A stretch of DNA of 64,000 nt, taken from Trogon surrucura. Its lineage: Eukaryota; Chordata; Aves; Trogoniformes; Trogonidae. How positions within the stretch are numbered: position 1 is the stretch's first letter; the number at the start of each line of letters is the position of its first letter. The notes beneath the pieces are model-generated. The model was not told the origin of the DNA, did no database searches, and saw only the letters and a list, made by a program, of their open reading frames with translations. Both the position numbers and the translations under genes were made by a program. This document shows positions 23,001 to 34,510 of this stretch, one piece after another. The stretch spans positions 2,666,001 to 2,730,000 of the forward strand of contig CM036618.1 of assembly GCA_020746105.1 (NCBI GenBank), read 5' to 3'.

Positions 23001-26000
23001 TTTGTAGAGGACTGAGAGCATTTTGGCAGTAGGTAAACAGTATATGCCTCAGAAACCAATATGTGAGTGCATAGAGTCCTGTAATGTACTGATGATTTTT
23101 TTCAAAGCCCATAGGTTTTAAATAAATATTTTTTTCTTTTTACATTAGTCGTCGTTAGCCTGGTTAGCTTGGCTGACACCGGGTCTTGGGCAACGAGAGT
23201 TGGAGTAACTTCAGCGTGTGTTTTGCCTCTGTGTGCTGCAAACTGAAGCTGGCACCTAGAAATGATGTGTTGAAGGTACAGATGGATGCCGGCTGCTTCC
23301 ATTTAGGCTGGATATTTATTTCTGCCAGTCTCCTGGAATAGAAAGGCAGCTGTGGTCACCTTGGAGAAGACTGTGTGCTCTTCCTCCTTGAACGAAAGGG
23401 AAAAAGACAGATAGTTGTTATCGAGATGTAGCATCTCTTGTGTTATTCCCATAACAGTTCTTGTTTAGCTGCGAAAGAAAAGCCTAGGAAAAAAAAATAA
23501 AAAATGAGGGAGTGGATATCCCACGAGAATTGCGCTGGGAGCGTATTGTTGGTGATTGACTATTTCACAGAGCTGCAGAGAGAATAGTCCCTGCTCTGAT
23601 CCTTTCCATGCAAGCAGCGGGCTCTGTAGGGAAGCTTTTGCTGTGCAGGCTCCTGATTCAAATCTAGCCTGGCTCAGGAGTAACCAAAAGGTGTTTTATC
23701 ATGTGATCTCAGGTCAGTCCAGCTAAAAATAAAGTGTGACATCTGTTCTTATCAGTATAATAGGTACTTGCTGCAGTGGCTTGCTCCTGAATGTTTTTTT
23801 TTGGAGCTGGGAGATGGCCTGAGGCTCGCTCCAACCCCTGTGTGACAGGACCTCGAGACGTGTCATGTGGATCAGCAGCCGCACGTGATGCTTTTAAGAG
23901 CGACGCTCTTTCGTCGGGAGAGCGGCTGGGATGTGCCGAGAAGACAAACCTTTGCCGCAAGGGATTTGGAGTGTCTGAGGTAGAGCTGCTGCGTTCGGCC
24001 GGAGAGCACCTCTCTTGCCTCCTCTCCCCAAAACCCCGCCTGCAGCATCCCTGAAGTCAAACCTCGCGTTTCAGAAAGCGCTGGCTTGCACAACGAAAAC
24101 AAGGTGTTGTTGCAAAAGGTACTCGGTGGTGGCAGGTAGTGAGAGTCGTCGCTTTTCGCTTTTCTCTACGAAAGGAATTCTTCCCAGACAGTTCACCTCC
24201 CTACCCTGTCTTGCTGTTTGATGCGTACACTCAGAGCCTCATCCTGCAGTTGCACCACTCGTTCTGCTCCAGAGAGAAGTTTCTCTTCTTCTTAAAAGCT
24301 GCCGAGGGGTTTGTAAGAAGAACCTGACCTAGTAACTACGTTGTAACTTGCTAAGTTGGAAAGAGGTGGAGTTGGACAGCGAGAAGATTGCAATGGAGCG
24401 TTGGAAAAGCAGAATAAACTGAGTGCTCGCTTAATTGAAGGGGATGAAGAAAAGCTCCCCGGTGGCAGCCGTGCATACGTCCTCTGCTTTTGCCACTCAT
24501 AGACCCAAGAATATTTTGGGCTTCTCTGCACATTGTGGCTTTACGCGTGTGCAAAAGCGGTGGTAACGTGTTGTCATTCTCGGCGTCCTTCTCTCTTACC
24601 TGCTCCTGCTCCTGATGTTACCCCACAGAAAAGAGAAATAATTGATCTAGCAAAGCGACTGAAAGCTAACCATAAAAAAAGCATTTTATATTCAGTAAGT
24701 GAACACATCAGTAGGAGCGAATTTATGCTTTAAAAGCAGGATTTTTTCAGCCTTTGTCTGAAAAATCTCGGGCAGCTTTAATGGAAGTGCTCTGCCTCTC
24801 TTACCTTGATGTCAGGCGTCGCTGTTTTTCCTGTACTCTGCCTGGGAAATGAAGACCTCAGGCAGGAAAAGTATATTGCTAAGACAATGCAGGGAAAGCT
24901 AATTTCTTGTCTTGTTCTCCCCTGCCTCTATTTTAAAATTTTAATTTTAATTTTTTTTGGAGTTGTTTGAATTGTATTTAAAGCTTAGCAACTTGAGACT
25001 GAACCAGACCCCAGTACTAGAAAGAGTAGGTAAGGAACTTCCCTTGAAATGACCTCCCAATAAATTGGCAATACAGGACATACTTCACGTGTCAATAAAA
25101 CTAAGTTATCTGTGTAGGCTCGTTAGCTGGGAATTAGTAGGAGTCACAGTCCGTTGTGCGTGCAAGGCAGAGATTGCGGGCTTCGCTTCCTCTACGCTCC
25201 TCCTGGGTAACATTTCTGAATTATTTTGGGCTCTGCCACCTAACACAGATGCAAGCCCCTGGCAGTAAGGAAAATATTCATTGTGCATTTCTGGAGAGGA
25301 GCACAGCCAAATGCGTGAATAGCTAATTTCTTGCTTTTTAACCGTATGAATTTGTTTGTTCGTTAAACTCTTTAAGTCCCCTTAACCCTTTTCCTCTGTT
25401 TTAAATGAAACAAGCAGTGCTGTTTCACTAACACAGTGTGTTTTTGTGATTAAATCCCAACCGTTCTGAGCAAATCTGTGCACCCAGAGGGATTTGCTGC
25501 CTCGGTCTTGCTTTGCCGTGTGCACGATGCTCTGTTCCTGCCTGCTTCTCTTACATCTAACCAGGCTGGTTCAGCCCGTGAATTCCAGTACACATATGGG
25601 ATAGAAGCGGTGATTTATCTTCCCACACGACTGGTTTTTATTTTTTTATTTATTTTTCGCACGCAAGAACAGCTGTTTGTTCCCTCCAGGGGAAGTCACG
25701 GAGCACAAAGCTGCCCTTCAGATCATACCCTGTTTTACGTACTAACGTGTCCTGTACCAGGTTCCCATCCTCACCCAGGGATGTACAAAAGATCGGTCTC
25801 CCGGCGTGTCTTGATTTATCTTGATTTATTAACTGAGAGGCTGTTGTGGAAAGAATCGGGGGTAAGTTTCAAAGGGCCTTTCCTGAAGGCATCGTGCCAA
25901 GTCCTGTCTCTTGCTCGATGCTTTCCAGCTCAGGCTTCTTGAAAGGAGAAATATATCCATAGAAGGAGGGCAGGAGAGGAAAGGTGCGATGTCAATCTGC

Positions 26001-26548
26001 GTTCGGTGACTTTTTCAGGCAGCTTGGCGCTCAGGAGCTCGTGTTGGCACGGGTCACGGGGTGTGTTTCTGCCGGTGGAGCTCTTCCAAGCGTTCGCTCA
26101 ACTTTTCAAGACACGTCGAAATTATTACCTGTGTTGTAAATTTACGTTTCGGTTTCTGAGACTCGTACGATTAAATAGAAACCTGCTCTTTCCCATTTTG
26201 TGGCAGAAGAGAGAGCAGCTCAACCTGAATAACTCCCAGCTGGGACTGAGCATAGCTCACCCTCTTGATGAAGACAGGACAGCTTTTTTCTAAGTGTCTT
26301 ATCAGCTCACTTATGTCTCCCTTAGATTTCCACGGACACCTGATGATACTTGGCGGTTGGGGACGGGGACTCTAGCTGGCTTTGTGTATCTTTGCGGTGT
26401 CGTTTGATAACGCTTTGCTTTTTTAGCTTGAATGGGTTCATCATCTGTCTTGTCTCTTTTTTTCTGTTGTTGTTTTCCCCATGAGCAGGAGTGAGAAAAC
26501 GGGCGTGATTTTTAATCCCCTAGGAAACACAGTGTTTGCTATTCTCAG
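20029..26548 (+). other. HMBOX1: HMBOX1 intron C-D, repeat-poor
   Basis: This is a 6520-bp intron with GT/AG borders. No CR1 or LTR is recognised in it, in contrast to the introns on both sides. It contains a two-unit tandem repeat at 21912-21972. Long frames such as 25478-25942 (+) show no family resemblance. Confidence 0.7.
21912..21972. repeat. Two-unit tandem repeat, about 31 bp
   Basis: Units 21912-21942 and 21943-21972 both run CAAGTGTATA, an optional C, then AGGAAGGTTCCAACCTTGT. The second unit is one base shorter. Each contains the palindrome AAGGTTCCAACCTT with a near two-fold axis. It looks like a recent local duplication. Confidence 0.85.
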
Positions 26549-26702
26549 GGGCTACGTTAAGCATGAGACCCGCTCCTATCCCCGTAGAAGAGCCAGAATG
26601 GAGACAGACGCCTCCCCCAGTCACAGCTACCTCTGGGACCTTCAGACTACGGCGAGGCAGTCGGTTCACGTGGAGAAAGGAGTGCCTGGCCGTTATGGAA
26701 AG
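26549..26702 (+). CDS. HMBOX1: HMBOX1 coding exon D (linker and homeodomain helix 1)
   Basis: This 154-base exon encodes residues 222-272. It begins ATLSMRPAPIP, runs through a Pro/Thr-rich linker (EWRQTPPPV), then the basic homeodomain arm RLRRGSRFTW and the start of helix 1 (KECLAVME). The acceptor is ATTCTCAG at 26548; the donor GTATGT starts at 26703. The last two bases begin a Ser codon that finishes in the next exon, 24.3 kb away. Confidence 0.96.
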
Positions 26703-28154
26703 GTATGTCGCTTCGGGCTTACGGACATGGGCATTTTAAAGCTGATATAAGTATCCTTTTTCCTGCTCTGGTGAACACCAGCTTCAATGTCATGGATGTG
26801 TTTTAGCAGAGGCGATATCTAGATAATGGAGTAGGAGGAGCTATTTTGCCCCTTCTGTTGCTTAAAAAAAAAAAAAGTTATACCGCTCTGGACACTCATT
26901 TTTTGTAGCCCTGAAGACGTTTTCTCCTTAGCTCAGTCTGAGAGTATTGACGTTCAGCTCTTCCTTTACTTTTGCACAAACCTTTCCGTCTAGCCTAATC
27001 CAATCTGTCTTGGTGGGGCTCTGCACTCTCTTTATTTTCTGCGTATCTCCTTTCCCAACCTACCGATTCGTCCTCGTAGCGTATCACGTTATTTTATAGT
27101 TGATACTGGCGTTTCGGCGGCGCTCTAATTGTTCGGGATGCAGAACTTTGCCTAACAAGCAGTAGATTCCTTGTCCAAAAAGGCTCTTACAAGCCTTTTA
27201 CATGGGAAGAGTACAGAGCAAAGTGGATCTTTCAAATACATATGCAGAGTGGCAGGTGATCATTAGAGCTCCCAGCTCTTCAGTCCTGTGGAGACGAAGC
27301 ACTCTCTGAGCCCGGTCTCCTGGCTGCCTGTGTGCTTTGCCTTTCCCTCTGCTTACAGTAATGTCTCTTTTGTGGGTAATATTGTATAATAGGAAAGGGC
27401 TGGTGAACTCAGACGTAGTTTAGGGATGAATACTTCCTTCTGTTAAGGGCTAAATGGCTGGGAGGAGTTTTCTTCCCTCCGAGAGCGTGAGGAACCTCCT
27501 TTCCGTGAAAGCACCACCGTGCTGCGCTCCTCTCTGCTTTGCGACTCCGTTGAGTTCCTGGCCAGCAGGTTTTTAAGATGTGCTTTTTCTCTTCCTGTAA
27601 TGCTGCTCTTTCCTCTTGCTTGCACAAGGGTCTTTGGAACTGAGTAAGTAGGAGAGTGTCTCCTTTTGCCTAAGCCAAGACCAAACTACTGAGCACCCCC
27701 AGGGACCCAAGCCTTTTTGCAGACAAGATGGACATATTTTTGTCCATCATGGGGTCTTTGTAGGGTTGAGACCAGTACCTGAGTGTTTGTTCCCCTGTTT
27801 TCCTGCCACTGCACCGGTGTTTTCAGCTTTGTCTGAATGTTTCCAACAGTGAAAGTGTGTCAATGTTTGAAATCTGTTCTGCTCTGCTAGACCCCACTAA
27901 TGCAAAGTCCTGCAGTCGGATAGTACAGGGGACTGTGTTTTTGTCGTGTCCCTCTCTGTGGAGGCACTACCATGGGCTGTACAGGAATTTTAGGACTTCA
28001 AATGCTGATGTGAGTGTCCTGATTGCAGTACGGAGAGTGACAGAGACGCTACAGCTCCGTATGCCTTCAGCAGAATGCCATCTCCTTGTTGACCCCACGT
28101 GTGAAATATTTAGTTGCTCTGACAGAGAATTAGAGCTCTTTGAGCACGGACATT
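26703..28154 (+). other. Start of HMBOX1 intron D-E, nothing recognised
   Basis: This is the 5' part of the 24.3-kb intron between exons D and E. No exon or mobile element is recognised. Confidence 0.5.
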
Positions 28155-28226
28155 TCACAGAATCACAGAATGTCAGCGATTGGAAGGGACCTTGAAAGAT
28201 CATCAAGTCCAATCCCCCTGCCAGAG
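28155..28226 (-). mobile_element. CR1 3' end only (about 72 bp), antisense
   Basis: It contains only the last part of the element: TCACAGAATCACAGAATGTC through AATCCCCCTGCCAGAG. The sequence is then unrelated. It is an extremely 5'-truncated insertion, 138 bp before a second antisense CR1. Confidence 0.9.
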
Positions 28227-28363
28227 TTTCTCCTTGGTTTCTGTCTGGCCTAAAGGGCAACAACAGCTATTATTTGTTGTTTGAATCGTGGTACTTTCTT
28301 CGTGCTCGGTGCTGTGGAAATGCAGAGCAGAAGGAGAAAGCTAAGCAAGCAAGCACCACCCTG

Positions 28364-28785
28364 TCACAGAATCACAGAATGTTGGGCATTGGAAGGGACC
28401 TCAAAAGATCACCTAGTCCAATCCCCCTGCCAGAGCAGGATCACCCAGATGATGTTACACAGGAACGCGTCCAGACAGGGTTTGAATGTCTCCAGAGAAG
28501 GAGACTCCACAACCTCCCTGGGCAGCCTGGGCCAGGACTCTGTCACCCTCACTGAGAAGAAGTTTCTTCTCAAATTTAAGTGGACCCTCTTGTATTCCAG
28601 CTTGATTCCATTACCACTTGTCCTATCATTGTTTGCCACCGAGAAGAGCCTGGCTCCATCCTCGTGACACTCCCCCTTGACACTAATAAGGTCACCCCTC
28701 AGTCTCCTCTCCTCCAAGCTAAAGAGCCCCAGCTCCCGCAGTCTTTCCTCATAAGGGAGATGCTCCACTCCATCATCTTAGTTGC
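28364..28785 (-). mobile_element. CR1 copy, antisense
   Basis: The tail complement is at 28364-28383. The - strand reads [20 protein letters not shown] and [19 protein letters not shown], ending near GATGCTCCACTCCATCATC. Compared with sister copies a short stretch is missing near 28675-28690 (the VYKYLKG codons). Confidence 0.92.
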
Positions 28786-29725
28786 TCAGATCTCTCCTAA
28801 AGCCAGTCTCTGCTGTGAGACTCTGAACAAGTCAGACAACCTGTAGTGCTTTGGTGTGTGCCTGTTAGAAAGGTGTGAGATTTGGTTTTGTGTACGGAAA
28901 GGAGCAAGTCGGTGTTGGTGTTGGTGTTGGAAATCATCCAGCTGTGTATGCAGATAGATAATCACTCGATCTAATTCTTCATTACCTTTCTTCTTCTTTT
29001 TTGTCATTCTTGGCTTTTTTTGCATTCTTGGTTTTGTCTTCTCTCATGCTCTGTAAGGTCTTTGTGGCTGAGGTTTTCTTCTTATTCTGCTGGTGGATGG
29101 AGACTTCTGCCACGTTGCCTTAAACCTGGCTTAAACCTTGCAAAACCCTTTGTGGGTCACTGCAAGCACTGAATTTCACGGCCTCGTCCGTGGGTACTGG
29201 AAAGAAAGGATGGCTGAGGAGTTTTACTTGAGGCAAGAACGCAGTAAACTCGAGCTGTGGTAAAAGATTTGTATGACAATAAAACTACACCGTAAAGCAA
29301 GTTGGGAATATGGTTGTTTAACTGTTAAGGCTTTAATAGGCCTAGTTGAGCTGTAAAGGATGAGCTGTTTTATGTGACAAGTTTTGAAAGAATGGGAGGA
29401 AGACGCTCTCTTGGGAGCCCTGGGAAGAAGCTCACTAATTTCACTTACAAGTCACCGGAGTCTTCCAGGCTTGGATGTAATAAGACTCGTAACAGCAGCC
29501 AGGATGAAGGTAACCAGGCTCCTGCCTGGCCCGAGCAGATCATTTGATGCCTTAGGCTCAGGAATAAGCACGTGGCCCACTGAAATGGTGTTTGGCCTTG
29601 GCTGGTGCCATTTATTTGCATTTTCGTCTGAAGGATTAAGTTTTGACTGTGAGTGGAGGCATCTTGTTCTGTTTAATGGATTATTTTCTTTGATTAAATG
29701 CAAGTTTCCTTGTGTTACATTTGTA

Positions 29726-30466
29726 CGTCCTGCATCTGGGCAGGAATAACCCCAGCACCAGCACAGATCAGGGGACGTCCTGCTGGAAAGCAGCCCCGTG
29801 GAGAGAGACCTCAGAGTCCCAGTGGGCAGGGAGTGTCCCTGGGACAGCAACGGGCCCTTGTGGCCAAGAGGCCAGTGGGATCCTGGGGGGCACCAAGAAA
29901 AGTGTGTCCAGCAGGGCTGGGGAGGTTCTCCTGCCCCTCTGCTCTGCCCTGGGGAGACCACCCCTGGAATCCTGGGTCCAGTTTGGGGCTCCCCAGTTCC
30001 AGAGAGACGGGGACCTACTGGAGAGAGTCCAAGGGAGAGCTATGAGGGTGATCAAGGGACTGAACATCTCTGCTGTGGAGAGAGACCTGAGGCTGTTTAG
30101 TTGTGAAAAGAGAAGGCTGAGAGGGGACCTTAGTAACATATACAAATATCTGAGGAGTGAGGGTCAGGAGGAAGGTGCCCGTCTTTTTTCAGTGGTGCCC
30201 AGCAATAGGACAAGAAATAATGGGTTTAAGTGAAAACATGGGAAGTTCCACCTCAATACCAGGAGAAACTTTTTCCCTGTGCGGGTGCCGGAGCCCTGGC
30301 CCAGGCTGCCGAGAGAGGGTGTGGAGTCTCCTGCTCTGGAGACTTTCAAACCCGCCTGGACGCGTTCCTGTGGGGCTGCCCTGGGTGACCCTGCTCTGGC
30401 AGGGGGTGGCACTGGGTGATCTCTCGAGGTCCCTTCCAACCCCAACATTCTATAATTCTATGATTC
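29726..30466 (+). mobile_element. CR1 copy, sense to HMBOX1
   Basis: It begins at codons equivalent to VLHLGRNNP (29712 onward) and runs to the tail ACATTCTATAATTCTATGATTC. It carries the subfamily marks GDLSNIYKYLRSEGQEEGAR and VPSNRTRNNGF shared with the antisense copy at 1846. The frame has shifts, so it is inactive. Confidence 0.93.
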
Positions 30467-32620
30467 AGCATCTTGACGTGCTGCTGGCGCGCCCAGGGAT
30501 TCAGGCACCTAGTTTTGAACTTCTGTGTTTGGGAACCTCACTAAAGTGCTTGTTCTTCGGGGCTTCTGTCTCTTCAGCAACGAGACACGGAGATCTGGAA
30601 GACGTTTCCATCCCGCTAATGCAACTCATGCGAGGGCTCCGGCTACAAAGAGGAACCTTCTGCAGTTGAACCTGATTTTGGTGATTTAGTTAAATGCCCG
30701 ACTATGAGAGGGTTGAATCTAGACTTTAGCAGAAACTCCTGTGTAGGGGATACAGAACTACTTCTTCCCACCAACTTTGGAAACGTTGCTGTGAAGCTCT
30801 CTAAACATTTTTTGGGGGGTGGCTTTGGATCTTAAGTCTGGGGCTGCCCTCTCAGTTCATCGTGGTGGTGCCGTGCGTTTGGCTCGGATTCGGTCGGTGA
30901 GACGCGCAGTCGGCTGAGAGCGCTTCAAGGAAAGAATCTGAGTTTGACTGCAGAAATTAGAGAGATTTGCTTCTAGGAGGAGGCTCTGCAACTGGAAATG
31001 CACAGCACCGCTCCGGATTTGGCCTGTTTGAATGAGAAGGGTGAGGGTTGAAGGGCTAGTTTTCCTTTTTTTTTTTTTTTTAAGACAGAAATCAACATAA
31101 GTTCCAGTGCAATCAATTCTTATATTGGTGCCAACCTCGTATAATTAAGATTAAAGTTAGGGTCAGCACATATACTTGAGTGTCTAATGTACATAAGTGT
31201 TCGTATACAGGGTATGTGTATTAAAGGAACTAATTGGTTTATCCTGGATTTCCAGAATGCTGCTTGCGGTTGCTGTAATTCAATTCTCCAGTCCTTACTG
31301 CTTTTTTGGAAATTCTCCCAGGGTAGTTTATTAGTCGCTAGGCTTAGGTTTCGGACAATAGATTCAGGTCTCTTTCTCCCTCTCTCCTTCCTATTTTTTT
31401 TTTTTTTTAAAATCTCTCTCCAATATTTATGCTCTGAAGGTTAAGAGGAGCAATAGTTCCAGAAAGTAAAGTTCTATATTTAACTGCAGACTAGGTGTGG
31501 TTCAGACAACTGCAGTGCAAGCTCCCTCTCGTTGCTGTGCTGGTGATATCAACCTTGACCTGTTCTCTTCTGGAGCCTCCTGCTCATGAAATATTCTGAG
31601 TTTTGTGCGTGCTGATGTTGTCGTGTGGCTTTACCCTCCTTTGGGAACAGAGCTAAGACTACAATAGTCCTTTCTGTGCAAACCCGAGGTTAAACTTGAA
31701 AGTCTGTTTCTGGTTCACTTTCGTGTTCTTCTTCCTTACGTCTTGTCCCACAGTTAATTTTTTTTTTTTTTTTGCTTTTCTCTGCTTTACTTCTTCTTTC
31801 AACCTCTCTCATTTAGACTGCAACATTGAAAATTCCCTTAGGTTTTTCTCTTTTTTTAATGAAGCCGTGTTGTCTATCTTTTATTTTTATTTTTTTTTTA
31901 AAAGTGATTTGTGCTTCTCCTCTAATCATATGTTGGAGTTGAAGTTTATCTTCTTTTTCTGGGGAAAAAAACAAACAACCACATCTAAGATTGGCAGCAG
32001 AATCAATGACTGCATATACCCATTTTAAGGCACTTTTTGTTCAGTGCCATTAAAGACTGGGGGGGGGCAGTGTTGTTTTTTAAGTATATGCTTCGTCCAA
32101 AGATTAAATTAAAATACCTGTAAATTCTGCTCTAAACAAAATGAATAATTCACCAGTTTGAAGTATTTCAGTTTGTGGAGGAGCAGGGACTTGGCTTTCT
32201 GGTCGAGGGTTAATTTGGTTTGATTTTGTGGGTCTGTTTTTCTATTTTAACACTCGTCCGTGCTTTTGAAGCATCCTTTTGTAAAGATGTATTTCCATTA
32301 AATAAGTCTAGGTGATGTAGACACCTATTATCCCCAGTTCATAGGTGGCAAAAGAGAGATGTTCCACTTGGCTTTGTGATCCCAGGCAACTTTCCTCGTA
32401 AGAAAACGGGTTTAGATTTCTCAAGATACCGAGGGTTTAGTTTCGTGATGTACCCGAGCTGAATTAACAGTTCGTCACCGTCTCATCCCTGGGTGTTATC
32501 CCGTCTCATCGCCCTTCTCAGTTCCTCCTCCTCGGTTTCCCTGCTCCTGTCACCCTTCGTCGTGCCAGATACGTTTCTTGTCCGATGGAAATAGCAGCCA
32601 ATTCAGCTCAATTTAGAAAA
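30467..32620. other. Intronic sequence, poly-T rich, nothing recognised
   Basis: There are T runs at about 31065-31081, 31389-31410 and 31758-31774. No exon or mobile element is recognised. Confidence 0.5.
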
Positions 32621-32670
32621 ATTATATCCTTTTATTGTTATTGAATTCAATAACAATAAAAGGATATAAT
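32621..32670. repeat. Perfect 50-bp palindrome at the 5' edge of a CR1
   Basis: Two 25-base arms are exact reverse complements, meeting in GAATTC at 32643-32648. The left arm plus two bases (32621-32647) is repeated exactly at 33540-33566 on the other side of the CR1. I checked it base by base. Palindromes of this size are unstable in cloning and can also arise as assembly errors. Confidence 0.93.
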
Positions 32671-33515
32671 ATGCTGCCATCCAGCGAGACCTGGACAGGC
32701 TGGAGCGTTGGGCAGGGAAAAATTTAATGAAATAGAACAAGGGTAAGTGTAGAGTCTTGCATCTGGGTAGGAACAACCCCAGGTTCCAGTATAAGTTGGG
32801 GAATGACTTATTAGAGAGCAGTGTAGGGGAAAGGGAGCTGGGGGTGCTGGTGGGCAGCAGGATGGCCATGAGCCAGCAGTGTGCCCTTGTGGCCAGGAAG
32901 GCCAATGGCATCCTGGGGTGTGTTAGAAGGGGGGTGGTTAGTAGGTCGAGAGAGGTTCTCCTTCCCCTCTGCTCTGCCCTGGTGAGGCCACATCTGGAAT
33001 CTTGTGTCCAGTTCTGGGCCCCTCAGTTCAAGAAAGACAGGGAAGTGCTGGAGAGAGTCCAGCACAGGGCAACTGGGATGATGGAGGGAGTGGAGCATCT
33101 CCCTGATGAGAAAAGACTGAGAGAACTGGGGCTCTTTAGTTTGGAGAAGAGGAGACTGAGGGTTGACCTCATTCATGTTTACAAATATATCAAGGGTGAG
33201 TGTCAGGAGGATGGAGCCAGGCTCTTCTCGGTGACAACCAGTGATAGGACAAGGGGTAATGGGCTGAAACTGGAATATAAGAGGTTCCGCTGAAACTCGA
33301 GAAGAAACTTCTTCTCAGTGAGGGTGACGGAGCCCTGGCCCAGGCTGCCCAGGGAGGGTGTGGAGTCTCCTTCTCTGGAGACATTCAAGACCTGCCTGGA
33401 CACGTTCCTGTGTGGCATAATCTAGGCATTGCTGCTCTGGCAGGGGGCTTGGACTTGATGATCTTTCGAGGTCCCTTCCAATCCCTAACATTCTATGATT
33501 CTATGATTCTATGAT
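32671..33515 (+). mobile_element. CR1 copy, sense, 0.85 kb, with flanking duplication
   Basis: It starts at ATGCTGCCATCCAGCGAGAC (reverse-transcriptase tail region, [10 protein letters not shown]) and ends in three ATTCTATG units. Open frame 32757-33293 includes [30 protein letters not shown] and [18 protein letters not shown], and stops at a nonsense codon near 33294. It belongs to the abundant young subfamily. Between the tail and the right-hand duplication lies a 24-bp AT-only filler (33516-33539). Confidence 0.94.
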
Positions 33516-33539
33516 ATATTATTATTATATATATATATT
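33516..33539. repeat. AT-only filler after a CR1 tail
   Basis: 24 bases of only A and T (ATATTATTATTATATATATA and four more) lie between the CR1 tail and the flanking duplication. They may be slippage during reverse transcription or later microsatellite growth. Confidence 0.8.
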
Positions 33540-33566
33540 ATTATATCCTTTTATTGTTATTGAATT
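33540..33566. repeat. Right copy of the 27-bp direct duplication flanking a CR1
   Basis: This is an exact 27-base repeat of 32621-32647, separated by the CR1 copy and its fillers. It is best read as a target-site duplication made at insertion, although CR1 elements usually leave none or very short ones. Confidence 0.88.
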
Positions 33567-34018
33567 GATTCAGCAAGGAGGACACGCCGCAACTGGAATG
33601 GGGCGAACGACAAGAACGCAGGGGAGAGGAAGTTTAACAAAAAGACACACAAAGTTTCCGTGTCTGTTTGGGGGTTTTTTTTTGTGTTTGTTTTTCTTTC
33701 ACCTGCTTGGGTTTGTTCTGATTTTGTTTGGTTTGGGTTGGATGAGTTCCTGCTTTGCTTCAAAGTGTGGGCACGCTGACGGTTGTGCTGGCATCGTGGA
33801 AGAGAAGAGGCGTGCGTTGGTTTTGGCCAAGGAACAGGGATGTGTTACCCCGGTGTCTCCGCCAAACTCTTCGTCTGATTTGACCAGGTGATATCCTTGA
33901 TCCGTCTTCAAGGCAGGCTCAAGTTGGGGTGGAGATAGCTCCGTGCCAAAACCAGTCACTGCATTTCCATCACCTCTCGCTTATGCTGTAGAAGGTTTTG
34001 TATCATCCGCCATCCCTG
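33567..34018. other. Intronic sequence, nothing recognised
   Basis: A GT-rich tract lies at 33665-33740. No feature is recognised. Confidence 0.5.
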
Positions 34019-34510
34019 AATCACAGAATTGTTGAGGCTGGAAAAGCCCTCTGAGATCATCGAGCCCAGCCTGTGACCCGACGCCACCACATGGGCCAGA
34101 CCAGGGCACTAAGTGCCACATCCAGCCTGTCCTTAAACCCCCCCAGGGACGGTGACTCCCTCTCTTCCCTGGGCAGACCATCCTCTCTGCGGGGCCACTC
34201 CCCAGCCACTCCTCCCCCCAGTCGGCAGCGCTGCAGGGGGTTATTGTGGCCAAAATGTAGGACCCTACACTTGGTCTGGTTGAACTTCATCCCGTTGGCC
34301 TCAGCCCATCGACCCAGCCTGTCCAGGTCCCTCTGCAACGCCTTCCCACCCTCCGGCAGATCGACACTCCCTCCCAGCTTGGTGTCATCTGCAAACTTAC
34401 TAAGGGCAGACTCAATCCTCTCATCCAGGTCATCAGTAAAGATGTTGAACAGGACTGGGCCCAGCACTGATCCCTGGGGGACACCACTGGTCACCGGACA
34501 CCCCGGGAGC
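34019..34510 (-). mobile_element. CR1 copy, antisense, with large internal deletion
   Basis: On the - strand the reverse-transcriptase palm is clear: [35 protein letters not shown] (with the FADD catalytic motif), [37 protein letters not shown]. It then jumps, near 34185, directly to the closing block [18 protein letters not shown]. About 170-180 codons present in other copies are missing. The 3' tail (AATCACAGAATTGTTGAGG in complement) marks a subfamily distinct from the others here. Confidence 0.9.

Noticed and set aside
25478..25942. 154-codon frame on the + strand in intron C-D
   Set aside because: No recognisable domain and no support from splice signals; likely chance.
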